Assembly: GCF_030269485.1 (NCBI RefSeq)
Contig: NZ_BSTL01000020.1
Location: forward strand, 1-56,449
Source: Actinoplanes sp. NBRC 103695
Lineage (GTDB): Bacteria; Actinomycetota; Actinomycetes; Mycobacteriales; Micromonosporaceae
DNA: 56,449 bases
Direction: 5' to 3'
The position numbers were made by a program, and so were the translations under genes. Positions 1-6,988 of the stretch are shown one piece after another (the stretch's first letter is position 1; every line of letters begins with the position of its first letter). A model generated the notes under the pieces. That model was not told the origin of the DNA. It was given only the letters and a program-made list of their open reading frames with translations, and made no database searches.

Positions 1-13
1 ACCTGCACCCTGC

Positions 14-80
14 AAGTGCCTTCCGTGACAGGAAACTTGGACCCTCAGCAAGTCCTATTTTCCCTGATCAGAAGGCACTT
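14..80. repeat. Left-edge inverted repeat, possible insertion-sequence remnant
   Basis: A 10-base arm AAGTGCCTTC at 14-23 is repeated in inverted orientation (GAAGGCACTT) at 71-80. The intervening bases are poorer in GC than the rest of the window. The arrangement could be the upstream edge of a transposon lying left of the window, or a simple hairpin. No transposase reading frame is visible inside the window, so the mobile-element reading is only a guess. Confidence 0.3.
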
Positions 81-110
81 CTTCGTTTCTGCCCAGTCCT
101 TGGACACCCC

Positions 111-377
111 TTAACGAAGGGTCGAGGTTAGGCCCGTGAGGTAGAAGCCGCCGTACTCACGAGGCGAGTATCGGAGCTGCTGGACCACGTGGAGCTCCTC
201 GTTCGCGACATCGAGGCGCCGCGACCCGTCTTCGAAGCCGAGTGCACCGCCCATCCGATGTTGCGAGCTTGTCGCCACCGATCTGCGTACGCTGCGAAGG
301 ACGAGTGACGCGCGGCATGGGCCGGCGAAGGCGCCTATGACGTAGCCGTGCTCGCGATCCGAGTAGGCCGCTTCCAT
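111..377 (-). CDS. Possible small or remnant gene, unrecognised
   Basis: An 88-residue open frame with no family I recognise. Its C-terminal half (ending in YLTGLTSTLR) reads like ordinary protein, with mixed charged and aromatic residues, whereas the N-terminal half is Arg/Ser-rich and less convincing. It may be a degraded fragment of a longer gene. The overlapping frame at 157-474 on the same strand is Arg-rich and looks like a shadow. Bases 378-455 hold nothing I can name. Confidence 0.22.
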   Translation of the reverse strand: MEAAYSDREHGYVIGAFAGPCRASLVLRSVRRSVATSSQHRMGGALGFEDGSRRLDVANEELHVVQQLRYSPREYGGFYLTGLTSTLR

Positions 378-455
378 AGAAGCCCGACGCTGATGCGTGA
401 TGGTGGCATGGCTGGCTCAAGTCGACGCTGAACGAGTCAAAGCTTGCTGGACACA

Positions 456-1187
456 CTAGCCGTCCGCGAGCCATCGGCGGCGGCGTAGCGAAGTCTCTTT
501 GGATATAAGTACAGGATCAGACACTTCTATGGCGTCCCGGATTCGCGCAAGCGATGACTTGTTGGACAGTCCGACCTTCTTAAAGGAAATCCGTATCTCC
601 CATTCAGAAGCATCCAAATTTTCGCCTGCGACAGTTAGCGTGATCCGAAACGCCCCCTCCCCCAAATAATCCCGCCCATCATAACGCTGAGGCCACCCAG
701 CCAAACCCATGCCAAGATCCGGCCAAGGACTGACCAAATCTTTCTTTTCCGCTCGCTTCTTGTCGACATGAGCGACGTCTACTCGACGCTGCATCCCAGC
801 CGGAAGATCAAGTTCTCCCGTCCTGACTTCCGACCATGAGAGTTCCCGAAGGGAAAGTGTGCTCTCAGGCATCACGAATCCGTCCTCAGGCTCCACTTTG
901 GAGACAATCACACGAACTTTTCTTGCGGTCTCTCGCCCTGGCCTGTTAGTAGCTCGGAGTCTTATCCAGACGCTAGCCCAAGGGGGGTTCTCGTGAACGG
1001 CGATGTCCTCAGACGTTCGATCGAATTCAAGAGTCACTATCGGACGTATCTTTGCCCGCTGCCATCCGGGGAGGAAAAGTGCTACAACCACCGCCGCGAC
1101 AGTGCCGACAGCGCCCGCCGCTTGGCCTATTGCACTGATCCAGTCGGCTAGGCTTGCGCTTGTGTCGAGCGCTATCACGTCCACCAT
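456..1187 (-). CDS. Membrane-anchored hypothetical protein, atypical composition
   Basis: A 243-residue protein of unknown function. One hydrophobic segment at about residues 21-40 (GQAAGAVGTVAAVVVALFLP) follows a short N-terminal stretch and precedes a hydrophilic body rich in Trp, Glu and Arg. The body looks mainly beta-structured and cytoplasmic, an arrangement common in small actinobacterial membrane-tethered proteins of unknown role. Many codons end in A or T (runs such as AAAGAAAT on the coding strand), unlike every neighbour to the right, which suggests acquisition by transfer. There is no partner gene in the window. I see no catalytic motif and assign no function. Confidence 0.72.
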   Translation of the reverse strand: MVDVIALDTSASLADWISAIGQAAGAVGTVAAVVVALFLPGWQRAKIRPIVTLEFDRTSEDIAVHENPPWASVWIRLRATNRPGRETARKVRVIVSKVEPEDGFVMPESTLSLRELSWSEVRTGELDLPAGMQRRVDVAHVDKKRAEKKDLVSPWPDLGMGLAGWPQRYDGRDYLGEGAFRITLTVAGENLDASEWEIRISFKKVGLSNKSSLARIRDAIEVSDPVLISKETSLRRRRWLADG

Positions 1188-1437
1188 GGCCGGATGGTAG
1201 CTGAGTAATGCAACGAGATAACGGCATTGTTGGTCGTCGAATCGATCGAAGGATCTCGTTCATGTATCGATCCAGTGTCTCGCGGGCGGTGCGGATTGAG
1301 GCTTGCTTCCGGGTTGCGTTTGGTTCGGCTTGGCCGTTCCGGCCTCGCCATCGGTCTTGTTTTTGATCTCGTTCCTGGCAGTTGCTGGGGTGTCCCCTGT
1401 GTTGGCGTCCTTGTGGCCTCTGGCCGTTGGCTTGGGT
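1188..1437. other. Gene-free stretch
   Basis: This is the region upstream of the 456-1187 gene and downstream of the 1438-2133 gene. Open frames crossing it in several directions are Gly/Arg/Pro-rich shadows. I see no terminator-like perfect hairpin and no recognisable promoter. Confidence 0.4.
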
Positions 1438-2133
1438 TTACAGGGTGAAAACTATCTGGGCCAGGGTGAATGCTGCGGCCAAGGCTGCGCTCATTACCGC
1501 GGTGGCTGGGATCAGGCGTTGCAGGGTGGCTCGGCGTTGGGGGCTGTCGCCGGCCAGGAGCAGGGCTACCAGGATGCCTATCGCTGCTGATGTTGCGGCG
1601 TCGGACCAGTAGTGGAGGATCGCGGCGTTGTAGATGGCCTCGGCTAGGAAGAGGGCGGCTACCGCGGCCAACGCCCAGGGGCGGTGCCGGGGGGAACCGC
1701 GGCGCCAGACGGCTGCGGCCAGGCCGAAGAACGGGCCGGCGACTGCGGCTATGACTGCCCAGATCAGTGGGGAACGCAACGCCGCGGCGCTCAGGTCGTC
1801 GTTCAGGAACAGCGTTGCTGCCGCGTAGTAGCCGGCCGTTGCGCCTAGCAGCGTCAGGAAACCTGCTGTGGCGGCCCAGGTGCGTACCAGGGGTGTGGCA
1901 GCGACTATCAGGAACGCGGCCAGGGACCAGGCTGCCGCCGAGTTGCTCAGGTGCTGGGCTACGAAGTGGCCGACTGCCTGCGTCACGGCGTTGTCGGCGA
2001 CGTTTCTGGTCAGGAAGCCGGGTAGGGCCTGGCCGCCTAACGTCAGCGCGCCGACAATCAGGCCGGCGATGCCGGAGATGCCCAGAAAGGTGGCCTTCCG
2101 GGGCGTTGACGTGGCCGGTGTCGTCTCCTGCAT
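1438..2133 (-). CDS. Polytopic membrane protein, DUF6518-like
   Basis: A 231-residue integral membrane protein with about seven hydrophobic segments, starting near residue 16 (FLGISGIAGLIVGALTLG) and ending at the C-terminus (VMSAALAAAFTLAQIVFTL). A Trp/Arg loop (AAVWRRGSPRHRPW) near the middle separates two halves. The pattern resembles small DUF6518-type actinobacterial membrane proteins; that family name is a recollection, not a search result. There are no catalytic residues to point to. The ATG start is followed by a short polar Thr/Pro tail, as expected for a cytoplasmic N-terminus. It appears to be a single-gene unit. Confidence 0.8.
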   Translation of the reverse strand: MQETTPATSTPRKATFLGISGIAGLIVGALTLGGQALPGFLTRNVADNAVTQAVGHFVAQHLSNSAAAWSLAAFLIVAATPLVRTWAATAGFLTLLGATAGYYAAATLFLNDDLSAAALRSPLIWAVIAAVAGPFFGLAAAVWRRGSPRHRPWALAAVAALFLAEAIYNAAILHYWSDAATSAAIGILVALLLAGDSPQRRATLQRLIPATAVMSAALAAAFTLAQIVFTL

Positions 2134-2199
2134 GGGCGTAATTGTGCCGATCCTGGTCGGGTCGCGCCTCTGCCGGAAGGTGGAGCCGCGCGGGGGCGG

Positions 2200-2328
2200 T
2201 TAAGGCCGTCTGCGGTGGATCGCGGACAGCGGCGCCCGGAGGCGGACTCGGGCCTGGTGGCGCCACACCAGCAAACCGGTGCCGCGGACCACGTGGCGGG
2301 CCTCCAGGCCGGTGAGTCTCGCGTCCAT
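2200..2328 (-). CDS. Possible 42-residue basic protein
   Basis: A short ATG frame encoding a strongly basic peptide (starts MDARLTGLEA, ends IHRRRP). It lies between the 1438-2133 membrane protein and the divergent VOC gene, in a gap otherwise without genes. There is no clear ribosome binding site, and Arg richness is typical of chance frames in this base composition. Reported only because the gap fits a small gene. Confidence 0.2.
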   Translation of the reverse strand: MDARLTGLEARHVVRGTGLLVWRHQARVRLRAPLSAIHRRRP

Positions 2329-2370
2329 TACGGAACCGCACGTTCCACAAGCCCCTCTAGTGTCGTTCTC

Positions 2371-2796
2371 ATGAGCCTTCGTGGATTTGCCACCTTGAAC
2401 ATCTGGGCCGACGACGTGGCCGCGGCCGAGTCCTGGTACGCCGAGTTCCTCGGGACGCCCGCCTACTTCCACCGCAACGGGCCGGACGGGAAGCTCGCCT
2501 ACGCCGAGTTCCGGGTCGGCGACTTCGAGGCCGAGCTCGGCATCATCGACCGGCGGTGGGCACCGGCCGGGACCGACGGGCAGCCGGCCGGCGCGATCAT
2601 GCACTGGCACGTCGATGACCTCGAGGGCACCGTCGAGCGGCTGCTCGCACTCGGCGCCAAGCAGCACATGCCGATCACGGCGCAGGGCGACCAGGGCTTC
2701 GTGACGGCGTCGGTGGTCGACCCGTTCGGAAATGTGCTCGGCGTCATGTACAACCCCCACTACGTGGAGATCACCGGGGCTGCGCGGCCGCAGTAG
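2371..2796 (+). CDS. VOC-superfamily (glyoxalase/bleomycin-resistance fold) protein
   Basis: A 141-residue single-domain vicinal-oxygen-chelate protein. The opening beta-strand (TLNIWADDVAAAESWYAEFLG) and the closing segment (VVDPFGNVLGVMYNPHY) are the standard start and end of the fold. HWHVDD at about residues 72-77 sits where a metal-binding His is expected. Such proteins include isomerases, dioxygenases and drug-binding proteins, and nothing here decides among them. The ATG at 2371 was chosen over a longer upstream frame because homology to the fold begins directly after it and the extra residues look non-coding. Ten bases separate it from the SufE-like gene, so the two probably share a transcript. 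Confidence 0.85.
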   Translation: MSLRGFATLNIWADDVAAAESWYAEFLGTPAYFHRNGPDGKLAYAEFRVGDFEAELGIIDRRWAPAGTDGQPAGAIMHWHVDDLEGTVERLLALGAKQHMPITAQGDQGFVTASVVDPFGNVLGVMYNPHYVEITGAARPQ

Positions 2797-2805
2797 TGTC
2801 GATTC

Positions 2806-3234
2806 GTGACCGACATGCCCCCGAGGCTCGCCGAGCTCGTCGAGGAGTTCGCCACCGCCCCGCGTGAGGTGGTGCTGGAGATGCTGCTCGAGTTCTCCGA
2901 CGAGGTGCCGCCGCTGCCTGAGGGGCTGGCCGGGCACGAGGGCATGGAGCAGGTCCCGGAGTGCCAGACGGCGTTCTTCCTCAAGGCCGAGGTGCAGCCG
3001 GACTCCACCGTGCGCACCTGGTTCGACTGCCCGCCCGAGGCGCCGACGACCCGCGCGTTCGCCGGCATCCTCGCCGAGGGGCTGGCGGGCGCGACGACAG
3101 ACGAGATCCTGGCCGTGCCTGACGACCTGTACTCGCGGATGGGTCTCGGCCACGCGATCAGCCCGCTGCGGATTCGTGGCGGCACGGCGATCTTGGCCAG
3201 GTTGAAGCGCCAGGTGCGCGAGCAGACGGAGTGA
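2806..3234 (+). CDS. SufE-like cysteine-desulfurase partner
   Basis: A 142-residue SufE-family protein. SufE proteins accept persulfide sulfur from a cysteine desulfurase on a conserved Cys and pass it on for Fe-S cluster assembly. The expected acceptor is Cys53 in VPECQTAFFL; a second Cys lies at 75 (WFDCPP). The family body is complete, ending with the usual basic helix (LKRQVREQTE). The start is GTG at 2806. The stop overlaps the start region of the next, DsbA-like gene, indicating co-transcription. In mycobacteria the SufE-like gene adjoins the rhodanese gene sseA; here sseA is about 14 kb away, so that linkage is broken. Confidence 0.88.
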   Translation: MTDMPPRLAELVEEFATAPREVVLEMLLEFSDEVPPLPEGLAGHEGMEQVPECQTAFFLKAEVQPDSTVRTWFDCPPEAPTTRAFAGILAEGLAGATTDEILAVPDDLYSRMGLGHAISPLRIRGGTAILARLKRQVREQTE

Positions 3235-3236
3235 CC

Positions 3237-3872
3237 ATGGACATTCAAGTGTGGGCCGACGTGATCTGCCCCTGGTGCTACATCGGCAAGAGCCGGCTGG
3301 AGCAGGCGTTGCGCGGCGACTCGGGGACGACGGTGACGTACCGCGCGTACGAACTCGACCCGGCGCCGGTGCCGCAGCCCATCCCGTTGAGCACGGCCTT
3401 GGCGGCCAAGTTCGGCGGGCCGGACAGGGTCGCGCAGATGTGGGCCCACGTCCGCGAGATCGCCGCCGTCGACGGCCTGGAGCTGAACTTCGAGCGGGCG
3501 ATCGCGGCCAACACCTTCGACGCGCACCGGCTGATCGCGTGGGCGGCCGAGCAGGGCCGGCAGGCGGCGATGCTGGAGGCGTTGCAGATCGCGCACTTCA
3601 CGGACGGCGTGGACATCGGCTCGCACCCGGCGCTGGCCCGAGTCGCGGGCACGATCGGCCTCGATGAGGCGGCGGCGCTGGGCTACCTCGGCTCGACCGA
3701 GGGCGTGAACGCCGTTAAGGCCGACATCATGGCCGCCCGCGACTTCGGCATCACCAGCGTCCCGACCTTCGTGATCGCCAACAAGTACGCAGTCCAGGGC
3801 GCCCAGTCGGTCGAGACCCTCCAGGCTGCCTTCGACGAGATCCGCCGCCGGGAGTCCGTCGACGCGGGCTGA
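3237..3872 (+). CDS. FrnE-type DsbA-family oxidoreductase
   Basis: A 211-residue thioredoxin-fold protein of the FrnE branch of DsbA. The redox motif CPWC (Cys11, Cys14) sits at the end of the first strand, and the cis-Pro loop is in GITSVPTFVI near the C-terminus. There is no signal peptide, so it acts in the cytoplasm; FrnE-type proteins serve in thiol-disulfide or isomerase reactions, some in polyketide synthesis. ATG 3237 is preferred over the overlapping GTG at 3231 because it places the conserved strand right at the N-terminus. It overlaps or abuts the SufE-like gene, consistent with a small thiol/sulfur operon. A parS-like site begins two bases into the downstream gap. Confidence 0.88.
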   Translation: MDIQVWADVICPWCYIGKSRLEQALRGDSGTTVTYRAYELDPAPVPQPIPLSTALAAKFGGPDRVAQMWAHVREIAAVDGLELNFERAIAANTFDAHRLIAWAAEQGRQAAMLEALQIAHFTDGVDIGSHPALARVAGTIGLDEAAALGYLGSTEGVNAVKADIMAARDFGITSVPTFVIANKYAVQGAQSVETLQAAFDEIRRRESVDAG

Positions 3873-3888
3873 TGTTTCACGTGGAACA
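3873..3888. promoter_or_regulatory. parS-like ParB-binding site
   Basis: The 16-mer TGTTTCACGTGGAACA is an inverted repeat around CACGTG. It equals the reverse complement of the well-known Bacillus parS in spo0J (TGTTCCACGTGAAACA) and differs by one base from the Streptomyces core GTTTCACGTGAAAC. It fills the roughly 20-base gap between two convergent genes, where it disturbs no coding sequence. ParB loads at such sites, which cluster around oriC. No second copy was found by eye in this window. Confidence 0.82.
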
Positions 3889-3891
3889 TCG

Positions 3892-4773
3892 TCAGACGTC
3901 CACTGTGGGCGCCAGCGTCTTCACTACGTCCCACTGCTCTTCGATGACGCAGCGGGCGAAGAGATACTGGCGGATGCGTAGCGCGTCGAGGTCGAGCAGG
4001 GCGGCCATGCGGCCGGCGAAACCCGCCGGGTCGGTGGCCAGACGGTCGGGAAAGTTCAGCATGTGCTGGATCGCGTCGTAGGCCGGATCACCCACATACG
4101 GCTTGGGGTCCACGACCAGCCACGGCTCGCGTTCGGCCGCCAGGACGTTGTCGGGATGCAGGTCGGTGCAGAGCAGGACCTCGTCGGCCGCCGTCGTGGG
4201 CAAGGTCCGCCACAGGTCCAGGCCGGCGCGCATCAGGCCAGGATCCGGGGGTACGGGCGCAGACCTCCAGAAGCCGGCCTCCCACATCTCGACCATGTTC
4301 TGCAGCGGGCGGAACGGGTGCCCGGGCGGCGGGGTCATCCACAGCCGCTTGAGAACCTTTGCGATCACCTCGTCGCGTTCCACCGGAGGCAGGGACGCCG
4401 AGAGCATCGTGCCCGGGCGACATTCCTCGAGCAGCAGTGCGGTCGTCTCGTCGTACACCTGGCTCTGAAAGACCTGGACCACCCCGTGGCCGGACCAGAA
4501 TCGCAGGCCGGCCGCCTCGTCGCGGGCCTCGTAGTGCCGGAAGCCGACCTTGAGGACCGCGCGGGAACCGTCCGAGCGGGTGACCGGCGCGACCCAGGCC
4601 GACGTGCCGCCGGGCTCATAGGGGGCGCCGACTCGCAGGGACCAGCGTTCGGCGAGCTCGGTGACCAGGCCGGGCAGGACGGCGAACCACGCAGACTCCC
4701 GGTCGCCGGCCGTGGCCAGCCGGCGCAGGTTGGCCGGGATCACGAATGCCACGGGAGGGAGCGGGTCGGACAT
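3892..4773 (-). CDS. Aminoglycoside/hydroxyurea phosphotransferase-family kinase
   Basis: A 293-residue kinase-fold protein resembling the APH(6)/streptomycin-6-kinase and hydroxyurea-resistance group. The ATP-site Lys is probably Lys75 (AVLKVG). The catalytic loop is TDLHPDNVL with Asp204 and Asn209, and the metal-binding Asp is Asp222 in VVDPKPYVGDPAYD. These enzymes phosphorylate aminoglycosides or small hydroxylated substrates in the cytoplasm; the real substrate cannot be read from the sequence. ATG 4773 is preferred to the upstream in-frame ATG at 4806, which would add a non-conserved leader. It is convergent with the FrnE-like gene, with the parS-like site between the stops. Confidence 0.82.
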   Translation of the reverse strand: MSDPLPPVAFVIPANLRRLATAGDRESAWFAVLPGLVTELAERWSLRVGAPYEPGGTSAWVAPVTRSDGSRAVLKVGFRHYEARDEAAGLRFWSGHGVVQVFQSQVYDETTALLLEECRPGTMLSASLPPVERDEVIAKVLKRLWMTPPPGHPFRPLQNMVEMWEAGFWRSAPVPPDPGLMRAGLDLWRTLPTTAADEVLLCTDLHPDNVLAAEREPWLVVDPKPYVGDPAYDAIQHMLNFPDRLATDPAGFAGRMAALLDLDALRIRQYLFARCVIEEQWDVVKTLAPTVDV

Positions 4774-4816
4774 GCGCGTCACGGTAGGCGACCGTGACGG
4801 AAACACCGACCGGATC

Positions 4817-5386
4817 TCAGGCCGGGGTGATCTCGCGGGCCAGGCCGTCGATGACGATCGCGTTGGGCAGGGCGCCCAGGGCCGGACCGGCGATCGCGAT
4901 CTTGCTGTGCCGGACGCCCGAGCCGATGATCACGTGGGGCTGGGCGCCGATGCGGGCGTCGACCAGCAGCGGCCAGTCCTTGGGCAGGCCGATCGGGGTG
5001 ATACCGCCGTACTCCATGCCGGTGAGCTGGACCGCCTCCTCCATCGGCGCGAAGCTGGCCTTGCGCACGTCCAGGTGCCGCCGGACGACACCGTTCACGT
5101 CGGCGCGGGTGGTCGCGAGGACGACGCAGGCCGCGTACCGGGTGACCCCGTCGCGCTTGCCCGCCACGATCACGCAGTTCGCCGACTCGTCCAGCCGGAT
5201 GCCATAGGCCTCGCAGAACGCGGCCGTGTCCGCCAGGGAAGCGTCGATCGGCGCCACCATCACCTGATCACCGTCCACCGGCGCCTCGACCGGCCACACC
5301 TCGAGCGCGGCGGCGACCGGCTTGGCCAGCAGATCCAGCCGGGACAGGGCGGGTTCGAGTGCCAGGGTTCCCATCACGCCAGTCAT
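4817..5386 (-). CDS. YbaK/ProX-type aminoacyl-tRNA deacylase domain protein
   Basis: A 189-residue YbaK-fold protein. Family members hydrolyse mischarged tRNAs (for example Ala- or Cys-tRNA(Pro)) in trans. Recognisable parts are the opening region ending in VDGDQVMVAPID, the strand CVIVAGKRDGVTRYAACVV, the segment FAPMEEAVQLTGMEYGGITP with the glycine turn typical of the active site, and a late GSGVRHSKIAI. The ATG at 5386 fits; an internal ATG four codons later is possible. It has its own neighbours, but proS (15040-16767), which itself carries an editing insertion, is in the same window, so this protein may back up ProRS editing. That link is inference. Confidence 0.82.
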   Translation of the reverse strand: MTGVMGTLALEPALSRLDLLAKPVAAALEVWPVEAPVDGDQVMVAPIDASLADTAAFCEAYGIRLDESANCVIVAGKRDGVTRYAACVVLATTRADVNGVVRRHLDVRKASFAPMEEAVQLTGMEYGGITPIGLPKDWPLLVDARIGAQPHVIIGSGVRHSKIAIAGPALGALPNAIVIDGLAREITPA

Positions 5387-5404
5387 CCTCGCCTACCCGC
5401 TGGA

Positions 5405-6448
5405 TCATCGCGCGGCGTGGTAGCGAGAAGTCAGGTATTCGGACCAGGTGCGCGTGCCCCTGGGGGTGGCGGTGCTGGTCAGAGCACCGGCCCGGAGTTC
5501 GCGGCCGAAGCGGCCCGGCACGTGGATCGGCCAGATCGGGCGGCGGGTATTGCGGGCCTGCTTCCATTCGTTCGCCAGCTCCGCCAGGGTCAGCGCGGAC
5601 GGGCCGGCCAGCTCGACCACGTCCCCGGCCGGCGGCGCGATCTCCCCGGCCGGCGGCGCGATCTCCCTGGTCGGCGGCGTGATCTCCCCAGCTCGTGGAG
5701 GGATCTGCCGGGTCGGCGACGTGTTCTTTCCGGCCGGTGGCGCGGCGACCAGCGTGGCGATCCGGTCGGCAACGTCCTCGACGGCCACCGGCTGGAACAC
5801 CAGGCGGCGGTCGATCAGCAGTGGGCCGAGCCTGCTGGAAGCCGTGAGGAACGAGTCGATCAACGTAGGGAACTGGGCTGCCCGCAGCAGCGTGAACGGA
5901 ACCCCGGACTCCCGGACGACCTCCTCGGCTGCCAGCTTCATCCGGTAGTAGGGCAGCGGGACACGGTCGATGCCGATGATCGACATGTAGACGAAGTGCC
6001 GGACGCCGGCCTCGGACGCCGCCGCGGCCAGGCGGCGGGTGCCCTCGACGTCGGTGCTGCGGGTCTTCGTGGGCGACGACGCCAGGTGGACGACCACGTC
6101 GGCGCCCCGGACCGCTTCGCTCACACCCGTACCCGTGGAAAGGTCGGCGGCGACCCACCCAGGTCTCTCCCGGCGGCTCATGGGCCGCACGTCGAAGGGC
6201 CGGGCGTCGAGAGGCGGCGCGTCGAGGGCCCGCGCGTCGAAGTGCGGCGCGTCGAGGGCCCGCGCGTCGAAGTGCGGCGCGTCGAGGGCCCGCGCGTCGA
6301 AGTGCCGCGCGTCGAGGGCCCGCGCGTCGAAGTGCCGCGCGTCGAGGGCCCGCGCGTCGAGGAGCCTCGCGTCCGAGGGCGCGGAAAGCCGCGGGAGCAG
6401 CGCCGATCCGAGGTTGCCGCTCGCGCCGGTGACCAGAATCGTTGTCAT
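5405..6448 (-). CDS. NmrA-like NAD(P)-binding oxidoreductase with two repeat expansions
   Basis: A 347-residue atypical short-chain dehydrogenase/NmrA protein. The Rossmann signature TGASGNLGSALLPRL is at residues 8-22, and the later family segments (ADVVVHLASSP, GVRHFVYMSIIGID, GVPFTLLRAAQF) are intact. Between the first helix and the next family block an extra stretch of about 60 residues (27-89) consists of a repeated 10-residue unit, DARALDARHF and variants. A second expansion of 8-residue units (PPAGEIAP) lies near residues 235-275. Without these the protein would have the usual length near 280. ATG 6448 places the nucleotide motif at the N-terminus, as is standard. Substrate unknown. 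Confidence 0.85.
   Translation of the reverse strand: MTTILVTGASGNLGSALLPRLSAPSDARLLDARALDARHFDARALDARHFDARALDAPHFDARALDAPHFDARALDAPPLDARPFDVRPMSRRERPGWVAADLSTGTGVSEAVRGADVVVHLASSPTKTRSTDVEGTRRLAAAASEAGVRHFVYMSIIGIDRVPLPYYRMKLAAEEVVRESGVPFTLLRAAQFPTLIDSFLTASSRLGPLLIDRRLVFQPVAVEDVADRIATLVAAPPAGKNTSPTRQIPPRAGEITPPTREIAPPAGEIAPPAGDVVELAGPSALTLAELANEWKQARNTRRPIWPIHVPGRFGRELRAGALTSTATPRGTRTWSEYLTSRYHAAR
5624..5745 (-). repeat. 24-bp in-frame tandem repeat inside the NmrA-like gene
   Basis: About five degenerate copies of a 24-base unit (for example CCGGCGGCGCGATCTCCC on the + strand) encode repeated PPAGEIAP-like octapeptides on the minus strand. Period is a multiple of three, so the frame is kept. 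Confidence 0.8.
6182..6370 (-). repeat. 30-bp in-frame tandem repeat inside the NmrA-like gene
   Basis: Five or more near-identical 30-base units encode DARALDARHF and variants with His/Pro exchange. The array lies right after the Rossmann helix. Copies differ by only one or two bases, suggesting recent expansion. Confidence 0.9.
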
Positions 6449-6535
6449 ACCGAACGGACGAGTGACGCAAGCAGGACGTGACGTGTCGCCCGTCACCGCG
6501 GATCCTCAGGCGGAAGACGATCTTGCCGACTGTCA

Positions 6536-6979
6536 GTGGGTGTGAAGGAGAGACGGAGCGCGCGGGTGGGCACGGTCAGTGGCCTCGCCCTGCTCGCCGG
6601 CGGCACGGCCATCGCGGCCGTGGCCGGTGGGGCGCACTCGATCTTCGCCACCATCCTGCTCGGGATGCTCACGGTGGGCATGGGCCACGCGTTGATGGAG
6701 GAGATCCGGCGGCAGGCCCGCCGATCGATCGCCGGGTGGGCCACCCACGACACGGTCAACGCGGTGCTGCTGGCCAGCTGGGCGGCGGGCGCGCTGATCA
6801 CCACGGTCACGGCCGTCACACCCACCTCGGTCCGGGCCGTCGGGGTCACCCTTTCCCTGGGGTACGCCCTGAGCTGCGCGTACTTCGTTGTCGAACGTCG
6901 TCGCACCATCACCGACCTGACCATCGAACCGGACGTCGCGGAAAAAATTCAGCCCGCGCTGAGGGGTGAGATCCCCTAG
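6536..6979 (+). CDS. Small polytopic membrane protein, unknown
   Basis: A 147-residue protein with about four hydrophobic segments: near residues 14-30 (VSGLALLAGGTAIAAVAGG), 36-52, 76-92 and 100-118. It ends in a polar tail carrying a basic patch (VERRRTITDL). I recognise no family. The start is uncertain: GTG codons at 6536, 6542 and 6566 are in frame, and the purine stretch AAGGAGAGA lies inside the first few codons and would serve a start near 6566 only with long spacing. It is divergent from the NmrA-like gene and nine bases upstream of the sulfotransferase, with which it may be co-transcribed. Confidence 0.7.
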   Translation: MGVKERRSARVGTVSGLALLAGGTAIAAVAGGAHSIFATILLGMLTVGMGHALMEEIRRQARRSIAGWATHDTVNAVLLASWAAGALITTVTAVTPTSVRAVGVTLSLGYALSCAYFVVERRRTITDLTIEPDVAEKIQPALRGEIP

Positions 6980-6988
6980 GTTCGGTCG

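Noticed and set aside
3872..4081. Open frame on the + strand starting in the parS-like site
   Set aside because: It is antisense to the kinase-family gene, which has complete catalytic motifs; the ATG belongs to the parS-like palindrome.
4661..6481. 606-codon + strand frame
   Set aside because: Arg/Asp/Gly-rich composition, antisense to the YbaK-type and NmrA-type genes whose family motifs are clear; a shadow of GC-rich codon bias.
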